Assembly (NCBI GenBank): GCA_014376425.1
Contig: JACMRO010000295.1
Coordinates: 1 to 8,031, forward strand
Direction of reading: 5' to 3'
DNA from: Rubritepida sp.
Lineage (GTDB): Bacteria > Pseudomonadota > Alphaproteobacteria > Acetobacterales > Acetobacteraceae
Length of the DNA: 8,031 nt
Part shown: piece after piece, positions 1-5,864 of the stretch
Numbering within the stretch: the first letter of the stretch is position 1
How the letters are laid out: every line of letters starts with the position of its first letter
Translations under genes and position numbers: made by a program
Notes under the pieces: model-generated
What the model was told of the DNA's origin: nothing
Database searches by the model: none
The model's input: the letters and a program-made list of their open reading frames with translations, nothing else

Positions 1-343
1 GACGGTTTTGAGCTCAGAAATCTTCTGCACGATGGCCTTCCGAGTTTCAACCTGGAGCGCGCCGCCAACCGACCCGGTGTTCACGGGTTCCAGGATGCTC
101 ATGCTCAGGCTGTCGACCGTGCCACCCTGCGAATCGCGCGCCCAGGTATCGACGATGAAAATCGCTTTGCGCTTGTTGGGTGCATGTTGATACTAATGGA
201 GCGCCGCCCAGCATACGTATTCGTTGCCGTTCAACTGACTGCACCAGTAGCAGAAGGCGCGATGGTAGATGGCGAATGGTTTATCCGCGCCCATCATTGG
301 ATTGTGCGGCGGCGAGGCTTGCCATGGTCTCGAACTTCGCCAT
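1..343 (-). pseudogene. Interrupted hypothetical gene, partial at left edge
   Basis: I do not recognise the product. On the minus strand one frame is open from 297 (ATG ATG) to base 1, except for one in-frame TAG at 195-193. Before it are 34 residues rich in aromatics and cysteine (AFCYWCSQ, VCWAAL); after it are 64 residues (KAIFIVDTWARDSQGG, later ETRKAIVQKISELK) running off the window. Of 27 codons just before the TAG, 22 end in G or C, as expected of coding sequence here, and the frame continues unchanged after the stop. A better start is ATG 343, with AAGG at 355-352 eight bases upstream and a promoter further up, but that frame (MAKFETMASLAAAQSNDGRG) stops at 281, overlapping the 297 start by 17 bases. 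One +1 shift plus one nonsense change would give a single protein. After the TAG the next ATG is at 102. Alternatives are a sequencing error, amber readthrough, or a small upstream ORF coupled to a second one. Decay is my inference. Confidence 0.42.
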
Positions 344-368
344 TCCCTCTACCTTGTCCCGCATAGAA

Positions 369-396
369 ATCATAATAGGTCACGGATTCGTGACAA
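369..396 (-). promoter_or_regulatory. Predicted sigma70-type promoter for the left-edge gene
   Basis: Reading the minus strand, TTGTCA (396-391) and TATGAT (374-369) each match the -35 and -10 consensus at five of six bases and are separated by 16 bases. Transcription would begin near 362, a few bases before the AAGG ribosome site at 355-352 and ATG 343. The order and distances fit a real promoter driving the minus-strand gene, divergent from purC. The region is also visibly richer in A and T than its surroundings. No transcript data are available here. Confidence 0.5.
379..394. promoter_or_regulatory. Palindrome in promoter spacer, possible operator
   Basis: GTCACG and CGTGAC form a perfect 6-base inverted repeat around the 4-base centre GATT. 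The palindrome overlaps the -35 box of the minus-strand promoter and fills most of its spacer, where a dimeric repressor could block RNA polymerase. I cannot assign it to a known regulator, and I see no second copy near purC. Confidence 0.35.
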
Positions 397-432
397 GACA
401 CTTTGCGCAAGGTGAGCTGACGGTCATTCGCA

Positions 433-449
433 GCCGCCTTGGTGGCGGC
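433..449 (+). repeat. Short GC-rich hairpin upstream of purC
   Basis: GCCGCC and GGCGGC form a perfect 6-base stem with the 5-base loop TTGGT. It lies 14 to 30 bases before the likely purC -10 element. It could be a protein-binding site or simply chance in GC-rich DNA. No T-run follows, so it does not look like a terminator. Confidence 0.25.
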
Positions 450-462
450 GCCCGTCCCCCCC

Positions 463-471
463 TGCTATAGC
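463..471 (+). promoter_or_regulatory. Candidate extended -10 promoter for the pur operon
   Basis: TGCTATAGC reads as an extended -10 element (TGn followed by TATAGC, four of six to consensus). No -35 box at standard spacing is convincing; TTGGTG at 439-444 lies about 20 bases upstream, which is too far. Transcription would start near 478, giving a leader of about 19 bases before the purC ATG at 497. It is the only plausible operon promoter I see between the divergent gene and purC. Confidence 0.35.
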
Positions 472-483
472 GCGAGGGATGTT

Positions 484-489
484 AAGGAC
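484..489 (+). promoter_or_regulatory. purC ribosome binding site, decides the start
   Basis: AAGGAC lies seven bases before ATG 497. It supports that start over the in-frame ATG at 479, which has no such site and would sit at the predicted transcription start. The residues from 497 onward (MARRRQLFEG) also match the usual N-terminus of alphaproteobacterial PurC. Confidence 0.65.
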
Positions 490-496
490 CACCCGC

Positions 497-1261
497 ATGG
501 CACGCAGGCGCCAGCTCTTCGAAGGCACCGCCAAGATTTTGTTCGAGGGACCGGAGCCCGGCACCCTCGTGCAGTATTTCAAGGACGACGCCACCGCCTT
601 CAACGCGCAGAAGAAGGGCACCATTACCGGCAAGGGCGTGCTGAACAACCGGATCAGCGAGTACCTGATGACCCGGTTGGGCGAGATCGGCGTTCCAACC
701 CACTTCATCCGCCGGCTGAATATGCGTGAGCAACTGATTCGCGAGGTGGAGATCATTCCCCTCTCGGTCGTGGTGCGGAATGTCGCTGCGGGCAGCCTGT
801 CCACTCGCCTGGGCATCCAGGAGGGCACGCGGCTGCCGCGTTCGATCATTGAGTATCATTACAAGAACGAGGCGCTGCAGAACCCGATGGTGAGCGAGGA
901 GCACATCACCGCCTTCGGCTGGGCCAGCACCGCCGACCTAGACGATATGGTGCAGTTGACGCTGCGGGTGAACGACTTTCTTTCCGGTCTGCTGCTGGGC
1001 GCCGGCATCACGCTGGTGGACTTCAAGCTGGAATTTGGCCGGCTGTACGAGGAGGACGAGATGCGTATCGTCCTGGCGGACGAAATCAGCCCCGATAATT
1101 GCCGGCTGTGGGACAGCAAGACAGGCGAGAAGATGGACAAGGACCGCTTCCGTCGGGACCTGGGGAAAGTCGAGGAAGGCTACCAGGAGGTGGCACGGCG
1201 CCTGGGCATTCTGCCGGAGGCGGGCGTGCGCGACCTCAAGGGGCCGGAGATGGTGCAGTGA
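497..1261 (+). CDS. purC: Phosphoribosylaminoimidazole-succinocarboxamide synthase (SAICAR synthetase)
   Basis: PurC joins CAIR and L-aspartate with ATP to make SAICAR in cytoplasmic de novo purine synthesis. The 254-residue product is the usual length for alphaproteobacteria and aligns throughout with the family as I know it. It has an N-terminal ATP-binding strand pair (EGTAKILFEG, 9-18), YFKDDATAFNAQKKG (27-41), the signature region VVVRNVAAGSLSTRLG (91-106), the metal/ATP segment LVDFKLEFG (173-181) and DEISPDNCRLWD (195-206). The last, EISPDNCRLWD, is a hallmark of this enzyme. One oddity is Thr11 where most homologues I recall have Lys (EGKAK); Lys13 is kept. The start is ATG 497, supported by AAGGAC at 484-489; starting at 479 would add six residues. 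The stop overlaps the purS start as GTGA, so translation is probably coupled. It is the first gene of the operon. Confidence 0.97.
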   Translation: MARRRQLFEGTAKILFEGPEPGTLVQYFKDDATAFNAQKKGTITGKGVLNNRISEYLMTRLGEIGVPTHFIRRLNMREQLIREVEIIPLSVVVRNVAAGSLSTRLGIQEGTRLPRSIIEYHYKNEALQNPMVSEEHITAFGWASTADLDDMVQLTLRVNDFLSGLLLGAGITLVDFKLEFGRLYEEDEMRIVLADEISPDNCRLWDSKTGEKMDKDRFRRDLGKVEEGYQEVARRLGILPEAGVRDLKGPEMVQ

Positions 1262-1497
1262 AGGTCCGCGTTACCGTCATGCCCAAGGCGGGCGTGCTCG
1301 ACCCGCAAGGTAAGGCGATAGCGCAGGCGCTGGCCGGGCTGGGCTTCGAGGGCGTGGCGGAAGTCCGCGCCGGCAAGGTGCTGATGCTGGATCTGGCCGA
1401 GACCAACCCGGCTGCTGCGCGCGCGGCCGGCGAGGCCATGGCCCGCCGCCTGCTGGCCAACACCGTCATCGAAAGCTTCACCGTGGAGCTGGCATGA
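1258..1497 (+). CDS. purS: FGAM synthase subunit PurS
   Basis: PurS is the small non-catalytic subunit of the three-part phosphoribosylformylglycinamidine synthase. In known complexes a PurS dimer bridges PurL and PurQ and helps transfer ammonia between them. The 79-residue product has the normal length and the family N-terminal strand and turn MKVRVTVMPKAGVLDPQGKA (1-20), followed by a helix-rich middle and the closing strand VIESFTVEL near the C-terminus. Translation starts at GTG 1258, inside the purC stop (GTGA overlap), with GGAGA at 1246-1250 seven bases upstream. Longer readings of this frame start inside purC and are not credible. PurS is expected in genomes that use the short PurL, which is what this operon encodes. 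Its stop overlaps the ATG of the next gene as ATGA. Confidence 0.95.
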   Translation: MKVRVTVMPKAGVLDPQGKAIAQALAGLGFEGVAEVRAGKVLMLDLAETNPAAARAAGEAMARRLLANTVIESFTVELA

Positions 1498-1739
1498 GGG
1501 CCACCAGCCTGCGCGTCTTCGTCGGCATCGCGGTCGGGCTGACCGCCTTGCGGCTGCTGTCCACCATCGCCTTCCTGCTGTTCGGGCCGGGGCTGGGCGT
1601 GGCGCCGCAGCATGTGACGACGCAGGTCTTTTTTCTGCTGAGCAAGGCATTTCTGGGTGGGTTGTTCTGGCCGGTCTCGCTGGCGATCGAGGGCTTCGTC
1701 TCGCCCCTGGCCTGGCTGTTCTACCCCTGGCCGCTCTGA
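1494..1739 (+). CDS. Small membrane protein, unknown function (first of three)
   Basis: I do not recognise this 81-residue protein. It is very hydrophobic, with two likely membrane segments at about 8-30 (VFVGIAVGLTALRLLSTIAF) and 50-76 (FLGGLFWPVSLAIEGFVSPL). They are joined by a short polar stretch containing APQHVTTQ, and there is almost no soluble tail. The gene is very probably real: its ATG overlaps the purS stop (ATGA), GGAG at 1485-1488 lies five bases upstream, and codons mostly end in G or C. Translational coupling to purS would tie its level to the purine operon. The N-terminal Arg residues at 2 and 7 suggest a cytoplasmic N-terminus by the positive-inside rule. No catalytic or ligand-binding motif is visible, so no function is assigned. 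Confidence 0.75.
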   Translation: MRATSLRVFVGIAVGLTALRLLSTIAFLLFGPGLGVAPQHVTTQVFFLLSKAFLGGLFWPVSLAIEGFVSPLAWLFYPWPL

Positions 1740-1740
1740 A

Positions 1741-1959
1741 ATGATGAAGACGTCGCTGCTGCTGATGGTGGTGCTGACGGTGCTGGCGTCCATCGGGCTG
1801 AGCTGGCGCGAGAAGCGCGGCGTCGCGGCCCCGCGCCCTGGCTGGGTGGCAACGCAGAAGCGCGCCATCAATCGCTGGGTCACGGCCGCGGCCATCGCTG
1901 CGGTGGTGACGCTGGCGGTGTTGGGCGGCCTGCAGTGGTTGCGGGTGTGGCAGGGCTGA
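1741..1959 (+). CDS. Small membrane protein, unknown function (second of three)
   Basis: I do not recognise this 72-residue protein. It has a hydrophobic N-terminus (KTSLLLMVVLTVLASIGL, about 3-20), a basic middle stretch (SWREKRGVAAPRPG, then KRAINRW) and a second hydrophobic segment at about 49-66 (TAAAIAAVVTLAVLGGL). This fits two membrane segments with a positively charged cytoplasmic loop. The first segment could instead be an uncleaved signal anchor. The start ATG 1741 lies one base after the previous stop; an adjacent ATG at 1744 is equally possible. No strong ribosome site is visible, so it probably relies on re-initiation after the upstream gene. Longer versions of this frame would overlap the upstream gene in another frame and look like shadow sequence. 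Confidence 0.65.
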   Translation: MMKTSLLLMVVLTVLASIGLSWREKRGVAAPRPGWVATQKRAINRWVTAAAIAAVVTLAVLGGLQWLRVWQG

Positions 1960-1974
1960 TGCGAGACTGCGGCC

Positions 1975-2313
1975 ATGCAGTTGAGCGGCGGGCTGTTTCT
2001 GTTCTTCCCCATCATCCCCGCGGCAGTGCTGGGCGCCATTCTGCTGGGCATGGGCATCGCAGCCCTGCCGCTGATGTGGATCGCCTCCTGGCTGCTGCCG
2101 CCGGGCTGGATGCGCGACCTGACGCCCCGCACCGTCTTTCCCGCCTGCATGCTGGTGGCGCCAATCCTGCTGCTGTCGGGGGTGATGGGCGTGGCGATGC
2201 TGGGCGAGCGGCGCGAAATCGCCGCGACGGAGAAACCGACCCTGGAACAGGTGCGCGAGCGGCAGGCGCTGTTCCGGCACCTGTTGCCGAGCAGGGCCCC
2301 GCCCGTGGAGTGA
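1975..2313 (+). CDS. Small membrane protein, unknown function (third of three)
   Basis: I do not recognise this 112-residue protein. A long hydrophobic stretch at about 5-43 (LFLFFPIIPAAVLGAILLGM onward) could hold one long or two short membrane segments. PPGWMRDLTPRTV follows, then another membrane segment at about 54-75 (VFPACMLVAPILLLSGVMGV). The last 35 residues are charged and probably helical (ERREIAATEKPTLEQVRERQ) and would lie in the cytoplasm, the only sizeable soluble part encoded by the trio. The ATG follows the previous stop by 15 bases and has only a weak purine-rich site (GAGA). Its stop lies four bases before purQ, and GGAG at 2307-2310, inside this gene's end, serves purQ. An overlapping 128-residue reading in another frame lacks membrane character and was discarded. 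Confidence 0.7.
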   Translation: MQLSGGLFLFFPIIPAAVLGAILLGMGIAALPLMWIASWLLPPGWMRDLTPRTVFPACMLVAPILLLSGVMGVAMLGERREIAATEKPTLEQVRERQALFRHLLPSRAPPVE

Positions 2314-2317
2314 CATC

Positions 2318-2992
2318 ATGAAGTCAGCCATCATCATATTCCCCGGCACCAACCGCGAACGCGACATGGCGATCGCGCTCGAACGTGCCTCCGGCCAGCG
2401 CCCGGCCATGCTGTGGCACCGTGACTCCGCGCTGCCGGCCGGGCTCGACCTGGTCGTGCTGCCCGGCGGATTTTCCTATGGCGACTATCTGCGCTGCGGC
2501 GCCATGGCCGCGCAGTCGCCCATCATGGCGGCGGTGCGCGATTTCGCGGCGCGCGGCGGCCATGTGCTGGGCGTCTGCAACGGGTTTCAGATGCTGTGCG
2601 AAGCCGGGCTGCTGCCGGGCGCACTGCTGAAGAACGCTTCCCTGCGCTTCCTGGCGCAGGATTGCGCGCTGCGGGTCGAGCGGGCGGACACCGTGTTCAC
2701 GCGTGGTTTCCGACAGGGCGCGGTGTTCCGCGCCACCATGGCGCATGGCGATGGCAATTATTTCTGTGACGCGGAGACCCTGGCAAGGCTGGAAGGCGAG
2801 CGTCTGGTGGCCCTTCGCTATGCGGACGCCAATCTCAACGGCAGCATCAACGCCATCGCCGGCGTCGTCTCGCCCAATTTGCGAGTGATGGGGCTGATGC
2901 CGCACCCGGAAAACTCCGTCGACCCGCTGGTTGGCGGCACCGACGGGCTGCCGATGTTCACCGGGCTGGCGGAAGCCTTCGCGACCGTCTGA
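2318..2992 (+). CDS. purQ: FGAM synthase glutaminase subunit PurQ
   Basis: PurQ is the class I glutamine amidotransferase of the three-part FGAM synthase. It hydrolyses glutamine and passes ammonia to PurL. The 224-residue protein is full length and starts with the strand AIIIFPGTNRERDMA (4-18). It carries the oxyanion-region sequence LPGGFSYGDYLRCG (48-61), the nucleophile elbow GVCNGFQ with Cys87, and the C-terminal MPHPENS with His196 and Glu198, so the catalytic triad is complete. HGDGNYF (143-149) and NLNGS (172-176) are further family blocks. ATG 2318 has GGAG at 2307-2310 seven bases upstream and lies four bases after the preceding membrane-protein gene, so co-transcription is near certain. 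Purine genes elsewhere usually place purQ directly after purS; here three genes intervene. A 75- to 96-base gap to purL follows, depending on the purL start. Confidence 0.96.
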   Translation: MKSAIIIFPGTNRERDMAIALERASGQRPAMLWHRDSALPAGLDLVVLPGGFSYGDYLRCGAMAAQSPIMAAVRDFAARGGHVLGVCNGFQMLCEAGLLPGALLKNASLRFLAQDCALRVERADTVFTRGFRQGAVFRATMAHGDGNYFCDAETLARLEGERLVALRYADANLNGSINAIAGVVSPNLRVMGLMPHPENSVDPLVGGTDGLPMFTGLAEAFATV

Positions 2993-3088
2993 TTGCTCGG
3001 TTGCGCGCGCGCCCCTGCGCCCAGCCGGCGCTAATGAGCCGGAGCCTCCACCCTGGACAACCCAGCCGTGCCGCCCGACAAGCCAGCC

Positions 3089-5275
3089 ATGGAGTCTGTC
3101 CCCCAACTCGCCCCCGATGAAGCCGCCGCCCTGGCGCAAAGGTTTGGCCTCAAGCCGGACGAATACGCCCGCGCGCTGGCTATCCTCGGCCGTGCGCCGA
3201 CGCTGTGCGAACTGGGCATCTTCTCGGTCATGTGGTCCGAGCACTGCTCCTACAAATCCAGCCGCGTCTGGCTGAAAACCCTGCCGACGAAGGCGCCCTG
3301 GGTGCTGGTGGGCCCGGGCGAGAATGCCGGCGTCATCGCCATCGGCGACGGGCTGGCGGCGGTGTTCAAGATGGAAAGCCACAACCACCCCAGCTTCATC
3401 GAGCCGTATTCGGGCGCCGCCACCGGCGTGGGCGGCATCCTGCGCGATGTCTTCACCATGGGCGCACGCCCCATCGCCAACCTCAACGCGTTACGGTTCG
3501 GCGACCCGGCGCTGCCCATCACCCGCCGCATCCTGGACGGTGTGGTGCGCGGCATCGGCGGCTACGGCAATTGCGTGGGCGTGCCAACCGTGGGCGGGGA
3601 GGTCAATTTCCACCCCGCCTACAACGGCAACCCGCTGGTCAACGCGATGACCGTGGGCATCCTCAAGGCCGACCGCATCTTCACCGCGGCCGCCACCGGC
3701 GTTGGCAATCCGGTGGTCTATGTTGGCTCCAAGACCGGGCGTGACGGCATCCACGGCGCAACCATGTCATCGGCCGAATTCGACGCCGACAGCGCGGAGA
3801 AGCGCCCCACCGTGCAGATCGGCGACCCCTTCGCCGAGAAGCTGCTGATCGAGGCCTGCCTGGAGCTGATGGCGACCGAAGCTATCGTCGCCATCCAGGA
3901 CATGGGCGCGGCAGGCCTGACCAGCTCCGGCGTGGAGATGGCCGGGCGCGGCGGCATGGGCGTCGTGCTGGAAATGGACGCCGTGCCGCAGCGCGAAGAG
4001 GGCATGAGCGCCTATGAGATGATGCTGTCGGAAAGCCAGGAGCGGATGCTCATGGTGCTCAAGCCCGGCCAGGAGCACGTCGCCGAGGCGATTTTCCATA
4101 AATGGGAACTGGACTTCGCCGTCATCGGCCACCTGACCGATACCGGCATGATCGAGATCCGCCACCGGGGCATGATCGAGGCGCTGATCCCGCTGGCGCC
4201 GCTGGAATCCGAAGCGCCACTCTACCACCGCCCCACCGAGGAGACGCCCAGGCAGCCGGAATTAGGCCCGGTGGCCGACCCGGTCGGCATCCTGCCCGCC
4301 CTGAAGACACTGGTGGCCGCCCCGGACCTGTGCAGCCGCCGCTGGATCTGGAACCAGTACGACGCCCAGGTAGGCGGTCAGACCGCCAAGCGGCCGGGCC
4401 AGGCGGACGCCGCTGTGGTGCGGGTAGAGGGTACCAAGCGCGCGCTGGCGATGACCACCGACTGCACCCCCCGCTACGTGCTGGCCGACCCCGAGGCCGG
4501 CGCCGCCCAGGCCGTCGCCGAAGCATGGCGCAACATCACCGCCACCGGCGCGCTGCCGCTGGCGATCACCGACAACATGAATTTCGGCAATCCGGAGAAG
4601 CCGCGCATCATGGGTCAGTTCGCCGCTGCCTGCCGCGGCATGGCGGCGGCCTGCGTCGCGCTCGATTTCCCGGTCGTGAGCGGCAACGTCTCGCTCTACA
4701 ACGAGACCGAAGGCCGGCCGATCCTGCCCACGCCCGCGATCGGCGGCGTGGGTGTGCTGGAAGATCTGGCGCAAGCCGTGGGTCTGTCCTGGCCGGACGG
4801 CGCCGCACTGGTGCTGGTGGGCGACACCGCCGGCCATCTCGGTCAGTCATTATGGCTGCGGGAGATTGCCGGGCGTGAGGCTGGCCCGCCGCCGCCGGTG
4901 GACCTGGCAGCCGAACGGCGCCACGGCGACTTCGTGCGCGCACAGATACTGGCCGGCACGGTGCTGGCCTGCCATGACGTCTCAGACGGGGGGTTGCTGG
5001 TGGCACTGGCGGAAATGGCCATGGCCGCCGAGATAGGCGCCCAAATCACCGCCTGCGGCGACCACGGCTTCTGGTTCGGCGAGGACCAGGCGCGCTACAT
5101 CCTGGCGGTACACAACGCCCCGGCCATCATGTTGGCGGCAGGGCCGATCCCCGTCAGCCTGCTGGGCTACGCCGGCGGCACCACCTTGGAACTGGCGGGG
5201 CTGGGCGCTATATCGGTGGCCGAACTCAGCGCGGTTCACGAAGCCACTCTGCCCAAGCTGATGGAGGGATACTGA
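3089..5275 (+). CDS. purL: FGAM synthase subunit PurL (short form)
   Basis: PurL is the ATP-dependent synthase subunit that converts FGAR to FGAM with ammonia from PurQ. At 728 residues it is the short form that needs PurS and PurQ, unlike the roughly 1,300-residue fused enzyme of E. coli. Conserved blocks, in order: GIFSVMWSEHCSYKSSR (43-59, catalytic-site His52), FKMESHNHPSFIEPYSGAAT (93-112, ATP/metal site), IQDMGAAGLTSSGVEM in the first half, NQYDAQVGGQT at the start of the second half, GNVSLYNET (532-540) and CHDVSDGG (628-635). Two AIRS-like halves are therefore present and uninterrupted. I prefer ATG 3089, which gives an N-terminus of normal length; an in-frame GTG at 3068 would add seven residues, and neither has a strong ribosome site. 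A weak 5-base inverted repeat (3025-3029 with 3038-3042) lies in the gap before the gene. The stop is two bases before bolA. Confidence 0.97.
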   Translation: MESVPQLAPDEAAALAQRFGLKPDEYARALAILGRAPTLCELGIFSVMWSEHCSYKSSRVWLKTLPTKAPWVLVGPGENAGVIAIGDGLAAVFKMESHNHPSFIEPYSGAATGVGGILRDVFTMGARPIANLNALRFGDPALPITRRILDGVVRGIGGYGNCVGVPTVGGEVNFHPAYNGNPLVNAMTVGILKADRIFTAAATGVGNPVVYVGSKTGRDGIHGATMSSAEFDADSAEKRPTVQIGDPFAEKLLIEACLELMATEAIVAIQDMGAAGLTSSGVEMAGRGGMGVVLEMDAVPQREEGMSAYEMMLSESQERMLMVLKPGQEHVAEAIFHKWELDFAVIGHLTDTGMIEIRHRGMIEALIPLAPLESEAPLYHRPTEETPRQPELGPVADPVGILPALKTLVAAPDLCSRRWIWNQYDAQVGGQTAKRPGQADAAVVRVEGTKRALAMTTDCTPRYVLADPEAGAAQAVAEAWRNITATGALPLAITDNMNFGNPEKPRIMGQFAAACRGMAAACVALDFPVVSGNVSLYNETEGRPILPTPAIGGVGVLEDLAQAVGLSWPDGAALVLVGDTAGHLGQSLWLREIAGREAGPPPPVDLAAERRHGDFVRAQILAGTVLACHDVSDGGLLVALAEMAMAAEIGAQITACGDHGFWFGEDQARYILAVHNAPAIMLAAGPIPVSLLGYAGGTTLELAGLGAISVAELSAVHEATLPKLMEGY

Positions 5276-5277
5276 CC

Positions 5278-5511
5278 ATGGCCATGCAGGCCGACGAGAT
5301 CACCGGCTTCATCAAAAGCGCGCTGCCGGATGCCGAGGTCATCATCAAGGATCTGGCCGGCGACGGCGACCACTACGCCGCCCACGTCACGTCGGAGGCG
5401 TTTCGCGGCCTGCCTCGCGTGCGCCAGCACCAGATGGTTTATGCCGCCTTGCAGGGCCGAATGGGGGGCGTGCTGCACGCCCTTGCCCTGACCACCGCAA
5501 CCCCCGAATAA
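5278..5511 (+). CDS. bolA: BolA family protein
   Basis: This 77-residue protein belongs to the BolA family of small KH-like folds that work with CGFS glutaredoxins in iron-sulfur cluster handling and iron sensing. Family features are the GDGDHYAAHVTSEAF stretch (28-42) and the conserved RVRQHQMVYAAL block (47-58) with the invariant histidine, here His51. This His is a cluster ligand in characterised BolA-Grx complexes. His32 sits in the variable loop, and no Cys replaces it, which suggests the histidine-type (YrbA/IbaG-like) subgroup; subgroup is inference. ATG 5278 has GGAGGG at 5263-5268, inside the end of purL, nine bases upstream; the ATG at 5284 is too far from it. The gene lies two bases after purL and 23 bases before grxD, an arrangement I know as common in Alphaproteobacteria. 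Confidence 0.93.
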   Translation: MAMQADEITGFIKSALPDAEVIIKDLAGDGDHYAAHVTSEAFRGLPRVRQHQMVYAALQGRMGGVLHALALTTATPE

Positions 5512-5534
5512 TACCCACCCTGAGGAGCCCCGCC

Positions 5535-5864
5535 ATGACCGACACCGCCACCCGCATCAAGGCTGAGATTGATTCGAGCCCCGTGACCGTCTTCATGAAG
5601 GGCACCGCGGTGTTTCCGCAATGCGGCTTCTCTGCGCGCGTCGTGCAGATTCTCAGCCACCTCAACGTGCCCTTCAAGAGCGTAAATGTGCTTGAGGACG
5701 CGGAGATCCGCGAAGGGATCAAGGCGTATTCCAACTGGCCGACCATCCCGCAAGTCTATGTGAATGGTGAATTCGTCGGCGGCTGCGACATCGTCAGCGA
5801 GATGTTCCAGGAAGGCGAATTGCAGAAGCTGATGGAAGACCAGGGCGTCACCGCAAAGGTGTGA
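5535..5864 (+). CDS. grxD: Monothiol glutaredoxin, Grx4 family (CGFS type)
   Basis: This 109-residue single-domain protein carries the monothiol active site CGFS at 30-33 after the conserved KGT turn (Lys22). It also has the WPTIPQVYVNGEFVGGCDIV block (68-87) with the cis-proline motif TIPQ and the GGCD glutathione-binding loop. Proteins of this class bind a glutathione-coordinated [2Fe-2S] cluster as dimers or with BolA, and pass clusters to acceptors. They have little reductase activity. Length and motifs are complete. ATG 5535 has GAGGAG at 5522-5527 seven bases upstream. It is the last gene of the plus-strand operon. Its final 17 bases overlap the 3' end of the convergent peptidase gene, leaving no untranslated gap for a terminator. 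Confidence 0.96.
   Translation: MTDTATRIKAEIDSSPVTVFMKGTAVFPQCGFSARVVQILSHLNVPFKSVNVLEDAEIREGIKAYSNWPTIPQVYVNGEFVGGCDIVSEMFQEGELQKLMEDQGVTAKV

Noticed and set aside
180..470. Plus-strand ORFs in the left intergenic region as genes
   Set aside because: They have no ribosome sites and an irregular composition, and they lie opposite the minus-strand frame that shows coding-like third positions and a promoter.
479..496. Longer PurC start at ATG 479
   Set aside because: There is no ribosome site in front of it and it sits at the predicted transcription start. AAGGAC is placed correctly for ATG 497, and the family N-terminus begins there.
1180..2409. 409-residue minus-strand ORF opposite purS, the membrane trio and purQ
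   Set aside because: Its product is rich in Arg, His, Gln and Ala with no domain character, typical of the antisense of GC-rich genes. It crosses the ends of several well-supported plus-strand genes.
2993..3088. purQ-purL gap as a regulatory RNA or separate promoter
   Set aside because: Only a weak 5-base inverted repeat is visible, with no convincing -10/-35 pair or riboswitch-like structure. The gap is short and GC-rich.
2324..3388. 354-residue minus-strand ORF opposite purQ and the start of purL
   Set aside because: It lies antisense to two certain genes, is rich in His, Gln and Gly, and shows no recognisable motif.
4102..4878. 258-residue plus-strand ORF inside purL
   Set aside because: It is a shifted-frame reading of purL, dominated by Arg, Gly, Pro and His. 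The PurL frame holds conserved motifs on both sides and throughout.
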